Positions 50,375-60,860 are shown, counted from the stretch's first letter. The stretch is 64,000 nt of DNA from Parablautia sp. Marseille-Q6255 (GCF_951230155.1 NZ_CATNVD010000007.1:1-64000); one strand, 5' to 3'. Notes: a model not told the origin generated them from the sequence alone. Numbers and translations: made by a program.

Positions 50375-50725
50375 GAGTAAGCAGGACGATAAGCCGGGTT
50401 ATGTCGTGAATGGCCATCTATCCAGACCTGCCGTTGCCGGCAGGTTCCAGCGACCTACCTGAAGCTGACGGGCCGCCATATGCTTCGTTGCGGTCTTGCT
50501 TCGGATGGGGTTTACATATGCCCCTCCCGTTACCGGGAGGGCGGTAGTCTCTTACACTGCCCTTCCACCCTTACCGGTTGAAAAACCGGCGGTTCATTTC
50601 TGTTGCACTATCCTTGGAGTCGCCTCCACCGGACGTTATCCGGCATCCCTGCCCTGTGAAGCCCGGACTTTCCTCGTCTGACACCTTTCGGCATTGCCAG
50701 CCGCGGCCATTTATCCTACTTACTC
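50375..50725 (-). ncRNA. rnpB: RNase P RNA (A-type)
   Basis: The catalytic RNA that matures tRNA 5' ends. The minus strand has GAGGAAAGTCCGGGC, later GTGCAACAGAAA, then GGTAAGGGTGGAA and the closing ACATAACCCGGCTTATCG. The first 12 bases (GAGTAAGTAGGA) pair with the last 12 (TCCTGCTTACTC) to form P1, fixing the ends to within a few bases. Hairpins TGCCGG/CCGGCA-type and CCTCCCGG/CCGGGAGG are helices of the specificity and catalytic domains. Confidence 0.93.
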
Positions 50726-50824
50726 AGCGGTTTTCTCCGCCAAACGCTGCTATCTTACCATATATGCTGTCTTTTTGCAATCAGCAATTATAAAATTACG
50801 CAACCGCTGCGCCTTCTGCTCAAA

Positions 50825-51178
50825 TCAGCTGCTGCGCCCCCACTCCTTTTCCTTAAATCCTACCAGCACGGTATCCTCTCCGACAAGAATCGGACGCTTT
50901 ACAAGCATACCGTCCGTGGCAAGAAGGCACAGCTGCTCCTCCTGCGTCATTTCCGGCAATCTTTCTTTGAGCTTCAGCTCCTTATAGAGCACACCGCTCG
51001 TATTGAAAAAGCGTTTCAGCTCCAGACCGCTCCTTTTATACCAGTCTGCAAGCTCCTCCCGGGAGGGATTGTCAAGCTTTATATCGCGCAGCTCGTAGGC
51101 AACTCCACGCTCGTCCAGCCATTTCTGTGCTTTTTTGCAGGTACTGCACTTTGGATAGCAGATAAATGTATATTTCAT
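50825..51178 (-). CDS. ArsC/Spx-family thioredoxin-fold protein
   Basis: A 117-residue thioredoxin-fold protein with CSTC (CxxC) at residues 11-14 (YPKCSTCKKAQKWLDERG), then RDIKLDNPSREELADWYKRS and KRPILVGEDTVLVGF. This is the YusI/ArsC-related group. The Arg residues that bind arsenate in classical ArsC are not clearly present, and no ars genes are near, so arsenate reduction is not assumed. It follows the nucleoside-kinase gene by 43 bases. Confidence 0.82.
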   Translation of the reverse strand: MKYTFICYPKCSTCKKAQKWLDERGVAYELRDIKLDNPSREELADWYKRSGLELKRFFNTSGVLYKELKLKERLPEMTQEEQLCLLATDGMLVKRPILVGEDTVLVGFKEKEWGRSS

Positions 51179-51221
51179 TGTGATCTCCTTTCTCTTACAT
51201 CCGGTTCATCCGATGCTGTGT

Positions 51222-52892
51222 TTACAGGTCAAAGCAGCCGCCGCCGATGAACTCCCGGATCAGCGAATTGTTCGGTATCTCATCGCCCGGGATCGGCAGA
51301 AAGTAATCAAGGAATTTCAGAAGCCGCTTTGCCTCCTCATACTCCGGCTGATCCGGTGTGACGGAAAACAGCAGCGGCTCTGCGTACTGCTTCAGTACTG
51401 CCAGCTCATAGATGAGCGCAGAGTTGAACATGATGTCTGCTTCTTCCTGATACGGAAAAATATTATTATCTTCGCCCCGGCGTACAGACGGCCACATCTC
51501 AATCGTCCTTCTCGCATCCGCTCCGCGGGTCCGCGCATCGCGCACGATCCGGCGCAGCAGGCGCCCGTCTGTCGTAGGGATGCGGTTATGCTCGTCAATA
51601 TTGAGCTGTGTCAGCGCACTGACATAGATCTTGAATTTGTTCTCCCGAGGCAGGCGGTGTGTCAGCCTGTCATTGAGGCAGTGGATCCCCTCGATCACCA
51701 GGATATCCTCCGGTCCCAGGGTTTTGAAGTTCCCTTTATATTCGCGCTTGCCTGTTTTGAAATTAAATGTCGGCAGCTCAACTGTCTTTCCTGCCAGCAG
51801 ATCCAGCATATCCTGATTGAGCTGTTGTGTATCGATCGCGTCAATATGTTCAAAATCCAGTTTCCCGTCTGCATCGCGCGGCGTTCTCTCCCGGTCTACG
51901 AAATAATCATCCGCAGCGATCGGGTGCGGTTTCAGACCATATACGGCAAGCTGTGTCGTCAGTCTGTGTGAAAATGTCGTTTTCCCGGAGGAAGAAGGGC
52001 CTGCGATCAGCACGATCTTTTTTTCCGGCATGGATGCGATCTGTGCCGCCATCTCTGCGATCTTCTTCTCATGAAATGCCTCCTGGATCATGATAAGATC
52101 CTTTACATTGTGGTTCACAATATAATGATTCAGCGCGCCGACCGTAGGAATGCCGAGCTTTGCGCCCCATTCCATTGATTCCTTCTGTACCTGAAAGATC
52201 TTCATATCCGGCTTGAATCCGGGCAGCCGCTCCGGATCCTCCCGTGTCGGAAGGCTCAGTACAAAGCCCTCATCAAAAAGTCTCAGATCAAAATATTTTA
52301 AATAAGAGGTGTCCGGAAGCATATAACCGTAAAAATAGTCTTCAAAGCCTGCCAGATTATACAGATTTACCTTGGATGCCCGGCGATAGCGGAACAGCTC
52401 TTCCTTATCATACATCCGGTATTTTCCAAATTTCTTACAGGCCTCATATGTGTTTTCAGACGTCTTTACGATCGGATGCACTTCTCGCACCATCTGTTCC
52501 ATGTACGCCTTCACCTCATCCAGAAACTCCTGTGTAAGCGCTGTTTTCCCCTTCATAGTGCAGTAATACCCGTCGCTTACGCTAAAATGTATGCAGACAC
52601 GATCGATATTGCTGTTATCCCCCACAACATGGTACATTGCTTTTAGCATCAGCATGATCAGACTGCGCAGGTACGTGCTGTGGCCTGCCTTGCTTTCTAC
52701 GGTCAGAAATTCTATCCGCTGTGCATCCGCCGCCTTTTTACTCAGCTCGCGCAGACGTCCGTCCGCCCTTACCAGTACGATCGGATAACGCTCCTGGTCC
52801 TGATGCTTTTTTGCGATATCAAGATACCTTGTCCCCTGTTCATACGTCTCCTGCACTCCGTTTATTTCTACTGTGATATTCTTTCCGCTCAT
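51222..52892 (-). CDS. udk: TGS-domain nucleoside (uridine) kinase
   Basis: A 556-residue protein. Residues about 1-60 form a TGS-like domain, about 60-230 resemble the second additional domain of threonyl-tRNA synthetase, and about 275-500 form a P-loop nucleoside kinase with Walker A GPSSSGKTTFSHRL and IEGIHCLNDRLTH. This architecture is a known Firmicute family annotated as uridine kinase. The ATG at 52892 has AAGGAGG 7 bases upstream. It overlaps no neighbour and follows nif3 after 29 bases. The role of the tRNA-synthetase-like part is unknown. Confidence 0.85.
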   Translation of the reverse strand: MSGKNITVEINGVQETYEQGTRYLDIAKKHQDQERYPIVLVRADGRLRELSKKAADAQRIEFLTVESKAGHSTYLRSLIMLMLKAMYHVVGDNSNIDRVCIHFSVSDGYYCTMKGKTALTQEFLDEVKAYMEQMVREVHPIVKTSENTYEACKKFGKYRMYDKEELFRYRRASKVNLYNLAGFEDYFYGYMLPDTSYLKYFDLRLFDEGFVLSLPTREDPERLPGFKPDMKIFQVQKESMEWGAKLGIPTVGALNHYIVNHNVKDLIMIQEAFHEKKIAEMAAQIASMPEKKIVLIAGPSSSGKTTFSHRLTTQLAVYGLKPHPIAADDYFVDRERTPRDADGKLDFEHIDAIDTQQLNQDMLDLLAGKTVELPTFNFKTGKREYKGNFKTLGPEDILVIEGIHCLNDRLTHRLPRENKFKIYVSALTQLNIDEHNRIPTTDGRLLRRIVRDARTRGADARRTIEMWPSVRRGEDNNIFPYQEEADIMFNSALIYELAVLKQYAEPLLFSVTPDQPEYEEAKRLLKFLDYFLPIPGDEIPNNSLIREFIGGGCFDL

Positions 52893-52921
52893 CTGGTCTC
52901 CTCCTTCTGCCTCTTTTTGCG

Positions 52922-53707
52922 TCACAGGACAATAAATGGCGAACCTGCCTCGACTGCCTCCACCTCAATTCCCGGAAAGCACTCCCTTAAATACTCTGCT
53001 GCCTGACGGATAAATATATGCTCTATGCCATAGTGCCCCGCATCGATCACGAGCAGGCCCTGGTCAACCGCATCCAGACCGTCGTGGTGTCCGATATCTC
53101 CGGTCACCAGTACCTGTGCCCCGGAAAGGAGCGCCGGAGTGATCATACTTTTCCCGGATCCGGGCGACACCGCGAGTTTCTCCACGGCTGCTTCCTGACT
53201 GCCAAACAGCCTGACATTATCAAGGCCAAATGCCTCCTTCACATACGCGCAGCACTCCCGCGCACTCATCGGATGCGGCAGTCTCCCGACGCTTCCGATC
53301 CCGCACGCAGTCCCGTCCTCCAATCTTCCAGTCACTTCAAGCACCTGCGCATCCGCAAGCTTTAATGCGTCCTTTGCCAGCTCTGCCATTTTCGCCACAT
53401 CATAATTTGTATGCATCGCGTAATGAGCAATCCCATATTCTGCCATTGCAAGCACTTTTCTGCCGTGGTAATCCTCATCGTTTATCTTTTTCACACCAGA
53501 CATAAAAAGAGGATGATGAGTCACAAGAAGCTGCACGCCTTTGCGGATGCACAAAGCAATCACCTCATCCGTCGCGTCAAGCGCAACCGCGATCCTCCGC
53601 ACCTCCCTGTCCATGCGCCCAACCTGCAGCCCCGGATTGTCCCAGTCCATTGCAAGCTGAGGCGGATATGCCTTTTCCAGTCTGTCTGTAATCTCTCTTA
53701 CCTTCAT
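52922..53707 (-). CDS. Nif3-like dinuclear metal-centre protein
   Basis: A 261-residue NIF3/YqfO-family protein (often labelled GTP cyclohydrolase I type 2). Metal ligands are expected from LVTHHPLFM, the central HTNYDVA, and TGDIGHHDGLDA and DAGHYGIEH near the C-terminus. The YqfO-specific insertion of some Bacilli is absent, giving the short form. The ATG at 53707 has GGAGG 7 bases upstream. It is co-transcribed with trmK and rpoD, as in many Firmicutes. Biochemical function is unsettled. Confidence 0.87.
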   Translation of the reverse strand: MKVREITDRLEKAYPPQLAMDWDNPGLQVGRMDREVRRIAVALDATDEVIALCIRKGVQLLVTHHPLFMSGVKKINDEDYHGRKVLAMAEYGIAHYAMHTNYDVAKMAELAKDALKLADAQVLEVTGRLEDGTACGIGSVGRLPHPMSARECCAYVKEAFGLDNVRLFGSQEAAVEKLAVSPGSGKSMITPALLSGAQVLVTGDIGHHDGLDAVDQGLLVIDAGHYGIEHIFIRQAAEYLRECFPGIEVEAVEAGSPFIVL

Positions 53708-53764
53708 CTCTTCTCCTCCGTACTGCACAGGATCCTCTGACACGGGATGTTCCTGCCCGCTCCC

Positions 53765-54469
53765 TTAAAATCCTCCAAGCGCAGTTTCTATCATCTGTAT
53801 CTCCTCTGTCACCTCATCGCGGCGCTTTGCAGCTGCCTCTGCGCGCTGCCCCTCCAGCGCAGAAAGGATCCGTTTTCCCAGTATAAGCTCATGTCTTAGA
53901 AACGCTTCCAGTACCGGATCGCGGCGCTGCAAAAGCAGCCTGCCATACTTTTTTTCCACCTGTGACAGAGGCTTTTCGTCCTCTGCACTATCTATTTTTC
54001 TGATCGCACGCATCATGGGATAATATTTTCCGTCCTCCCGGATCATCTCCTCACGCACGATCTCCCATCCATGTTCTTCTGTCCAGGAACGGACCGCCGC
54101 AATCTCTGACTGCGGCTGCAGGATCAGCTCTGTATGTACGCTCAGCTTTCCTTCTCCCTGAGTCAGGATACGCACAGTGAGCGGACCGCCCATGCCTGCG
54201 ATCACGACACAGTCTGCCTCCTGCGGTTCAAGCGCCTCCAGCCCATCCGACAATCTGGTGTCAATGAGCCGATCCAGCGCATGCTGTAAAATATGCTCCC
54301 TGGCACGCTGCAGCGGTCCTTCATTCACATCCATTGCGATCGCCCGCTCTGCTTTTTTATTTTCTATCAGATAGATCGGTATGTATGCGTGGTCAGTCCC
54401 TATATCTGCCACGACACCGCCCCGGGTCACCATATCAGCGACCATTTCCAGCCTCTTTGAAATCTGCAT
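53765..54469 (-). CDS. trmK: tRNA (adenine-22 N1)-methyltransferase TrmK
   Basis: TrmK methylates A22 in tRNA. SAM-binding GGVVADIGTDHAYIPIYLI is near residue 18-36, IAMDVNEGPLQRARE follows, and VVIAGMGGPLTVRIL is the family's catalytic-loop signature. The C-terminal 70 residues form the helical coiled-coil domain seen in TrmK. It lies 14 bases after rpoD, a common order in Firmicutes. Confidence 0.92.
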   Translation of the reverse strand: MQISKRLEMVADMVTRGGVVADIGTDHAYIPIYLIENKKAERAIAMDVNEGPLQRAREHILQHALDRLIDTRLSDGLEALEPQEADCVVIAGMGGPLTVRILTQGEGKLSVHTELILQPQSEIAAVRSWTEEHGWEIVREEMIREDGKYYPMMRAIRKIDSAEDEKPLSQVEKKYGRLLLQRRDPVLEAFLRHELILGKRILSALEGQRAEAAAKRRDEVTEEIQMIETALGGF

Positions 54470-54483
54470 AACCTTGCTTCCTC

Positions 54484-55581
54484 CTAATCCAGATAATCCC
54501 GCAGCTTCCGGCTCCTGCTCGGATGACGCATCTTGCGCAGCGCTTTCGCCTCGATCTGCCGGATCCTCTCGCGCGTCACATGAAACTCCCGGCCGACCTC
54601 CTCGAGCGTACGCGCATGCCCGTCCTCCAGTCCGAATCGCAGGCAGATCACACGCTGCTCCCGCTCCGTAAGCGTCGCAAGCACCTGTGTAAGCTGCTCC
54701 TGCAGGACTGTAAAGGCAGCCGCTTCCGCGGGTATGGGCATATTCTCATCTCTGATAAAATCACTTAAGTTCGAATCATCCTCCTCACCCACCGGAGTCT
54801 CCAGGGAAACCGGCTCCATGGAAATCTTAAGGATCTCTTCTACCTTGCGCGCAGGCATGTCCAGTCTTGCGGCAATCTCCTGCGGCGCAGGCTCCCTGCC
54901 GAGCTCCTGCAGCAGCGTCCGGGATGTGCGCACAACACGGTTCATTGTCTCTACCATGTGCACCGGAAGCCGGATCGTCCTTGCCTGATCCGCAAGCGCT
55001 CTCGTGATCGCCTGCCGGATCCACCACGTCGCATAGGTACTGAACTTAAATCCTTTTTGATAGTCAAATTTCTCCACCGCCCGGATCAGTCCGAGATTTC
55101 CCTCCTGGATCAGATCCAGAAGCTGCATGCCCCGTCCCACATACCGCTTTGCGATGCTGACGACCAGACGGAGATTCGCCTCCGCCAGACGCGCCCTTGC
55201 CGCTTCATCTCCACGGCTCATACGTTCTGCCAGACGCAGCTCTTCTCCTGCATCCAGAAGCGGGATCTGTCCAATCTCTTTTAAATACATGCGCACCGCG
55301 TCATCCACCAGAATGCTGTCCGCAGCCCCTGCCGTGTCCGGTGCGCTTTCTGCCCCATCTGCTGTGTCTGTGCTGGCAGACAGCAGCTCCTCCTGATCCG
55401 GAACCAGCACGACCCCTTTTTCTTCGAGCCATTCCAGTATCTTCTCATACTCCTGCACATCCATTGACTGGCACGCAAAGGCCTCCTGAACCTTTCCATA
55501 TTCCAGTACATTTTTTCCCTCCTCTGCCTGCGTCAGAAGCAGCTCGAGCTTTTTCCAAATGTCAATTTTCTGTGCACCCAT
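54484..55581 (-). CDS. rpoD: RNA polymerase primary sigma factor
   Basis: The housekeeping sigma-A. Region 1.1 is short; region 1.2 starts at [17 protein letters not shown]; region 2 has [20 protein letters not shown] and [17 protein letters not shown]; region 3 has [13 protein letters not shown]; region 4 has [16 protein letters not shown] and the [23 protein letters not shown]. Length (365) is typical of Firmicutes. It follows dnaG by 45 bases, the classic macromolecular-synthesis operon order. Confidence 0.96.
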   Translation of the reverse strand: MGAQKIDIWKKLELLLTQAEEGKNVLEYGKVQEAFACQSMDVQEYEKILEWLEEKGVVLVPDQEELLSASTDTADGAESAPDTAGAADSILVDDAVRMYLKEIGQIPLLDAGEELRLAERMSRGDEAARARLAEANLRLVVSIAKRYVGRGMQLLDLIQEGNLGLIRAVEKFDYQKGFKFSTYATWWIRQAITRALADQARTIRLPVHMVETMNRVVRTSRTLLQELGREPAPQEIAARLDMPARKVEEILKISMEPVSLETPVGEEDDSNLSDFIRDENMPIPAEAAAFTVLQEQLTQVLATLTEREQRVICLRFGLEDGHARTLEEVGREFHVTRERIRQIEAKALRKMRHPSRSRKLRDYLD

Positions 55582-55626
55582 GTCTGTCCCTACCTTTCCC
55601 GGCTTTGCATTATAAGTCTGTCCCGG

Positions 55627-57387
55627 TTAGAGGGAAATATGCAGCCCGCCAAGCTCCTGAAGCCTTTTTTTTGCATCTACCAGCTTTTGAAGCCCGGCAA
55701 TATCGGTCGGATCAAGCTGCGCGGTTCGCTGTTCGATCCCGTATTTCATGACCTTTTTTATCGTCTCGGCAATTGCCTTTTCCTGTTCCTTCGGACTCTC
55801 TACAGGCACCTCTGTGTTAAACAGCTGCGCTACGGTCCTTTGCTGCTGCGGGTCCGTAAACCGGCTGGTGATCCTCGCCGGATTCAATTCACCGCGCTGC
55901 AGCTGCTCATAAAGCATAGAAGCAACCTTGCGGTACAACTCATCCGAGAAATCCTCCGGGTGAACGTACTGGGAAACTGTAACAAACAGCTTCGGATATT
56001 CTGTCAGCCAGGTCAATAGCAGTCTCTGGGATTTTTTGATGCCATCCTCTTTCTCCGGCCGTTCCTGCCTGCGCACCGGCGTCTTTCGCACCGGAACGCC
56101 CTGCATCAGCACATTCATGACCATTCTGCGCATTCCCTCAAAGGAAACCCCAAACCTTCCTGTCACTGCCTCAATATAATTCTCCCGCTCGATCTCCAGT
56201 TCAAAGTCTGCGATCTTCGCTGCCACTGCCTGAAAAAACCGCGTCTTTGCATCGGGATCCTTCATATCATACGACCGCTGCATCACAGACAGCTCAAACA
56301 AAAAGCTGTTTTCCGCCCGGTCGATCCGCTCCTGGAACGCATCTGTGCCAAGCGCCTGAATAAACTCGTCCGGATCCTTATACGGCTCCATGTGGAGCAC
56401 CCGCGTCGAAATCCCTGCTGCTTTTAAAAGAGGGATCGCGCGCAGAGCAGCCCGCACACCGGCATCATCACTGTCGTACGTCAAAATCACCTCTTCGGTA
56501 TAGCGCTTCAGGAGAGAGGCGTGCTGACTCGTAAGCGCTGTGCCAAGCGATGCCACTGCGTTCGTAAATCCCGCCTGATGCATGGAGATCACATCCATAT
56601 ATCCTTCACATACGAGTATGTACGGCTTCTTCGCTGTTCTCGCAAAATTCAGGCCATAGAGGTTGCGGCTTTTATCAAAGATAACCGTTTCCGGAGAGTT
56701 AAGATATTTGGGCTTTGCATCTCCCATCACACGTCCGCCAAAGCCGATCACCTTGTTGTTGACATCCATGATCGGAAACATGACCCTGTTCCAGAATTTA
56801 TCGTACATCCCGTTTTTTTCGTTGACCTGCATCAGGCCGGATTCCTTGAGCAGCTGATCGGATATTCCCTTTTTTTTCAGGTAACGATACAGCGCGTCAC
56901 TGTACTGTCCCGCGTAGCCAAGGCCAAACTTCTGCATCGTCTCTTCACTTAGCTGTCTGCCCTTTAAATACTGCATACCGCGCGCGCCCTGCGGGGAGCG
57001 CAGCACATAGTAATAATATTTTGCAGCCATGCGGTTTATGTCAAGCACTGCGCTCTTTAGATCGCGCTGTTTTTTTGCCTCTTCTGAATATTCCTGCTCC
57101 GGAAGCGCCACTCCTGCCCGGTCTGCGAGCATTTTTAAAGCCTCCGGAAACGTATAATTTTCGTATTCCATAATAAAGGTAAATACATTGCCCCCTGCCC
57201 CGCAGCCGAAGCAATAATACATCTGCTTGCCGGGACTTACGGAAAACGATGGGGATTTTTCATTATGGAACGGACACAGCCCAAAATAGGAGCTGCCCTT
57301 TCGCTGCAGCTTTACATAGCCTGATATTACATCTACAATATCATTTCTCGCCCGTACTTCTTCTACTACATCATCCGAATAAAACAT
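55627..57387 (-). CDS. dnaG: DNA primase DnaG
   Basis: It makes RNA primers for replication. The CHC2 zinc finger is near 37-65 (LCPFHNEKSPSFSVSPGKQ, CFGCGAGG), and the TOPRIM domain carries LVCEGYMDVISMHQAGF and the metal Asp cluster LTYDSDDAGVRA. The C-terminal helicase-binding domain follows from about 440. Length is 586. It lies 6 bases after dgt and before rpoD. Confidence 0.95.
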   Translation of the reverse strand: MFYSDDVVEEVRARNDIVDVISGYVKLQRKGSSYFGLCPFHNEKSPSFSVSPGKQMYYCFGCGAGGNVFTFIMEYENYTFPEALKMLADRAGVALPEQEYSEEAKKQRDLKSAVLDINRMAAKYYYYVLRSPQGARGMQYLKGRQLSEETMQKFGLGYAGQYSDALYRYLKKKGISDQLLKESGLMQVNEKNGMYDKFWNRVMFPIMDVNNKVIGFGGRVMGDAKPKYLNSPETVIFDKSRNLYGLNFARTAKKPYILVCEGYMDVISMHQAGFTNAVASLGTALTSQHASLLKRYTEEVILTYDSDDAGVRAALRAIPLLKAAGISTRVLHMEPYKDPDEFIQALGTDAFQERIDRAENSFLFELSVMQRSYDMKDPDAKTRFFQAVAAKIADFELEIERENYIEAVTGRFGVSFEGMRRMVMNVLMQGVPVRKTPVRRQERPEKEDGIKKSQRLLLTWLTEYPKLFVTVSQYVHPEDFSDELYRKVASMLYEQLQRGELNPARITSRFTDPQQQRTVAQLFNTEVPVESPKEQEKAIAETIKKVMKYGIEQRTAQLDPTDIAGLQKLVDAKKRLQELGGLHISL

Positions 57388-57393
57388 GTTCTG

Positions 57394-58401
57394 TCACCCC
57401 TGCCATGATTTTGGAACAAACAACTCTTTATATACATGTATGGAATACAGGTCTGTCATCCCTGCAATATAATCACAGACAACCCGCTCTCTGGGTTCTC
57501 CCTTCTCCCGCATCAGGTACTGATACTCATCCGGCATCTGCTCCGGATAGTCATTGTAATAGCGATACAGCTCCTGTATCATCCTGACTGCCTTTTCTTC
57601 CTCCCGCTTCGCCGCGGGATTATTGTAGACATGCTGGAACATAAATGCCCGCAGATATTTCATCGCAGCCTCCATCATATCTGACATTGCGATCGTATTT
57701 CTGCCCTCGCTGTGGCGCACGACATCATGGATCAAAGTATTAAGCCGTTCTCCGGTCGTATCTCCCATCATCATCCGGCTCTCCTCCGGGATATCCTCCT
57801 CTTTCAGGATCCCGGCGCGCAACGCGTCATCAATGTCGTGATTGATATACGCGATCTTATCACAGTAGCGCACGATCTGTCCCTCCAGCGTGTGCGGCGT
57901 CCCGGATGTCCTGTGATTGCGTATACCGTCACGCACCTCCCAGGTCAGGTTAAGACCTTCCCCTTTTTTTTCCAGAAGCTCCACAATCCGGACACTCTGC
58001 TCAAAATGGGCAAACCCGAACGGACAGACGGCATTGAGCGCGCGCTCCCCGGCATGTCCAAACGGCGTGTGGCCAAGATCATGCCCAAGAGCGATCGCAT
58101 CTGCCAGATCTTCATTTAGCCTGAGCGCTTTTGCGATCGTACGGGCCAGCTGGGCAACTTCCAGCGTGTGCGTCAGCCTCGTCCGATAATGATCTCCCTC
58201 CGGTATCAGAAATACCTGGGTCTTTTGTTTCAGCCTCCGAAAGGACTTGCTGTGCAGGATCCGATCCCGGTCGCGCTGATAGACCGTGCGGATATCGCAC
58301 GGCTCCTCTTCCCTGTCACGCCCCCGCGAATTTCTGCTGAACGAAGCGTAGGGACTGAATACTGCAAATTCCTGTTCTTCTGTCCTCTCCCGTATCGTCA
58401 T
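57394..58401 (-). CDS. dgt: dGTP triphosphohydrolase-like protein
   Basis: An HD-superfamily dNTPase. Catalytic residues lie in HYRTRLTHTLEVAQLAR (first His), then DAIALGHDLGHTPFGHAGE (HD pair and second site His), and a later metal Asp in RYCDKIAYINHDIDDAL. The ATG at 58401 has GGAGG 6 bases upstream. It heads the dgt-dnaG-rpoD operon, an arrangement common in Clostridia. Substrate preference among dNTPs is unproven. Confidence 0.92.
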   Translation of the reverse strand: MTIRERTEEQEFAVFSPYASFSRNSRGRDREEEPCDIRTVYQRDRDRILHSKSFRRLKQKTQVFLIPEGDHYRTRLTHTLEVAQLARTIAKALRLNEDLADAIALGHDLGHTPFGHAGERALNAVCPFGFAHFEQSVRIVELLEKKGEGLNLTWEVRDGIRNHRTSGTPHTLEGQIVRYCDKIAYINHDIDDALRAGILKEEDIPEESRMMMGDTTGERLNTLIHDVVRHSEGRNTIAMSDMMEAAMKYLRAFMFQHVYNNPAAKREEEKAVRMIQELYRYYNDYPEQMPDEYQYLMREKGEPRERVVCDYIAGMTDLYSIHVYKELFVPKSWQG

Positions 58402-58555
58402 ATTTCTCCTCCACCGATACATCTATTATTATATTCGGATCTTCATGAAAAGTTGCTGCTGTATCATCAGAAAAAATCCTGCAAAGTAAAATTCAGTAAT
58501 ATTCTATCAAATTTTTACCATCTGACAGCTAATATTGCTTATTATACACAGGATT

Positions 58556-60856
58556 TCACGGTAAAACAATAGGTTTTCTGAAAGTATCGGCAAGAAACGT
58601 CCTGCCGTTTGACCGGATCATGACTGCCCCTCCCTGCGGAGTCTGTAAAATCCTGCTGCCTGCATCCTCCAGCCGCTTGAGCGTCTCCCGGGACGGATGC
58701 CCATACCGGTTGACCTCTGCGCAGGAGATCACTGCGACCTGCGGCTGCACCTGCTCCAGAAATTCATCGGATGACGCTCCAGCCGATCCGTGATGCCCGA
58801 CCTTCAATACGTCTGCGCGAAGCTTTGTCCCGGACTGTGCCAGTCTTTTCTCAGCCTCCTTTTCAAGATCTCCCGTAAAGAGCATCCGAAACCTGCCATA
58901 CGTAAGCATCAGCACCATGGAATCCTCATTGCTCTCCCCGCACAGCTTTTCTGCGTCCGGAGCCAGGCAGGAGATTTCCCACAGCCTGCCATCCTTCGCC
59001 GTGATCCGATCTCCCGCTTCCATAGAAAGTACTTCTATCTCTTTTTCATTTGCCAGCTCCTTTAGCCTGGCAAAATCTTCGCGATCCGCAGACGGCGGGA
59101 GCACCAGATGCTTCACCGTAATTCCGTGGACATTTTTTCCTCCCGGTCCGCACTCATAAGATTCCAGGAATTCTTCCGCTCCGTTTATATGATCCTGATC
59201 CGCATGTGAGAGAAATATGTAATCAAGCGTGGCAGCGCCGTAATATTTTACACTCTGGCTGATCACATACTCCCACACCTTTTTCTTTGATGTGCTCCCC
59301 GCATCGATCAGGCAATTCGTCCCCTGCGGCAGCCGCACCAGAGCACAGTCTCCCTGCCCGACATCCAGGGAGAGCACCTGCAGCTCCCGCTGCGGACGTA
59401 CTCCCATCAGCAGGACACACAGCACTGTGGTGACTATGCAAAGTACCGGGCCCGTCAGTTTTTGCAGCCTCTGTGCGTTCTCTTCCGCCTTCTTTCGTTT
59501 CCTTCCTGCACATTTTTTTTGAAAAAGGCCCCATTGAAGTGTCGCGATAAGCACGACGTAATACAGTACTATCCTCCACAGCGCCGGACGTCCCGCCACC
59601 CACAAAGCATTCGGAAGCCTTTGCTGAATGCGGCACAGCCATTCAAACAGAGCCAGCAGATAATGTACCGGCGCTGCCAGAAAGGTTCCTGCCGCAATAC
59701 TTACAAGCCCCGTCACAGAAGCGGCAAGTCCCGATATCATTAGTATCGTCATCAGAGGGATCACAGCCAGGTTCAAAAGGATACTCCACGGCGCGCTCTG
59801 ATAAAAGAAATACAGTGTGCATGGCAGAGTCCCCAGCCACACAGCGCAGCCTGACAGCACTGCATTTCCCGCCCTGCTGCGTACACCGCACAGCTCCTGC
59901 ACTGCGGGTGCCAGTGCAGCAACCGAAAGGACTGCGCAAAAGGAAAGCCAGAAAGGGGACTGTCCTGCATTCCTGTGATCCTGGCATACAATGACAGCCG
60001 CTGCCAGCGCCACAGCTGTCATCGTGTCATTTTTCCTTCCACTGATCTGCGCTCCTGCCCACACAAAAAACATAAAGACAGCGCGCATTGCAGAAATTCC
60101 AAATCCTGTCATCAGACCGTAGAGAAAGACAGCCGCTCCCGCCAGGACTGCCGATGGCACATAGCTGCAGCGCAGACGGCGCAAAAAGCGAAACAGCCCC
60201 ATTCCCACGAGGGAAACGTGCAGTCCCGACACGGCAAAAATATGCGCGATCCCGCCTTCCTGATACAGCGTTTTCCACTCCCGCTGCATCAGGCCCTTCT
60301 CTCCCAGGCTGATCGCAGCCATCGTTCCCGCCGGTTTTTCTCCCAGTACTCTGCCATAAGAATCCGTCAGCTCCCTGCGCAGCTGTGCGAGCATCCTGCT
60401 CACAGAAATGTTTCCTTTCTGCCGGTCGAGAATCTCTGGTTCCCACAGGGTTCCTATGACATCATCGGACAGATAATAGGACTGCGCGTCAAATTCACCT
60501 GGGTTGCCTGCTGCTTCATGCTCTGCGAATTCTCCTTTTACGGTCAGGCGGTCTCCCGGCAGCAGATCCGTTTGTTCTGTTGTAATTGTGATTTTATATT
60601 CTGATGATAAAGAAAGAACAGATTTGTCTTTTTTTTGGATAGATAATTGATTTACAGACAGGCGTAAGCCTGCAGATACCATATCGCATGTTTTTACAGT
60701 GCCCTGTACGATTACCTGCGTATCTCCAGCCAGAGCTTTCGATACTGCGCATTTTGTCAAAAACGGCGGGGAATCCTCTGTCCGTTTCCCCGCCGTGCCC
60801 GATACTGCCATCCAGATCACTGATACCATGCACAAAATTGCCAGTGGTCTTTTCAA
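58556..60856 (-). CDS. comEC: ComEC/Rec2 DNA-uptake channel protein
   Basis: The membrane channel for transforming DNA. An N-terminal DUF4131/OB-like part is followed by the competence domain with many TM segments (GGIAHIFAVSGLHVSLVGMG, GFGISAMRAVFMFFVWAG), and a C-terminal metallo-beta-lactamase domain from about 500 (SLDVGQGDCALVRLPQGT, FLSHADQDHINGAE, LKVGHHGSAGASSDEFLE). A TTG start at 60856 is chosen: it is 5 bases past the GerM-gene stop with AAAGGAG 7 bases upstream. An ATG at 60892 lies inside that gene. Both are translationally coupled. Other com genes are not in the window. Confidence 0.9.
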   Translation of the reverse strand: MKRPLAILCMVSVIWMAVSGTAGKRTEDSPPFLTKCAVSKALAGDTQVIVQGTVKTCDMVSAGLRLSVNQLSIQKKDKSVLSLSSEYKITITTEQTDLLPGDRLTVKGEFAEHEAAGNPGEFDAQSYYLSDDVIGTLWEPEILDRQKGNISVSRMLAQLRRELTDSYGRVLGEKPAGTMAAISLGEKGLMQREWKTLYQEGGIAHIFAVSGLHVSLVGMGLFRFLRRLRCSYVPSAVLAGAAVFLYGLMTGFGISAMRAVFMFFVWAGAQISGRKNDTMTAVALAAAVIVCQDHRNAGQSPFWLSFCAVLSVAALAPAVQELCGVRSRAGNAVLSGCAVWLGTLPCTLYFFYQSAPWSILLNLAVIPLMTILMISGLAASVTGLVSIAAGTFLAAPVHYLLALFEWLCRIQQRLPNALWVAGRPALWRIVLYYVVLIATLQWGLFQKKCAGRKRKKAEENAQRLQKLTGPVLCIVTTVLCVLLMGVRPQRELQVLSLDVGQGDCALVRLPQGTNCLIDAGSTSKKKVWEYVISQSVKYYGAATLDYIFLSHADQDHINGAEEFLESYECGPGGKNVHGITVKHLVLPPSADREDFARLKELANEKEIEVLSMEAGDRITAKDGRLWEISCLAPDAEKLCGESNEDSMVLMLTYGRFRMLFTGDLEKEAEKRLAQSGTKLRADVLKVGHHGSAGASSDEFLEQVQPQVAVISCAEVNRYGHPSRETLKRLEDAGSRILQTPQGGAVMIRSNGRTFLADTFRKPIVLP

Positions 60857-60860
60857 TGCC

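Noticed and set aside
50375-50725. Read as a plus-strand structured element or protein-coding frames
   Set aside because: The minus strand gives the full RNase P RNA signature with P1 closing both ends.
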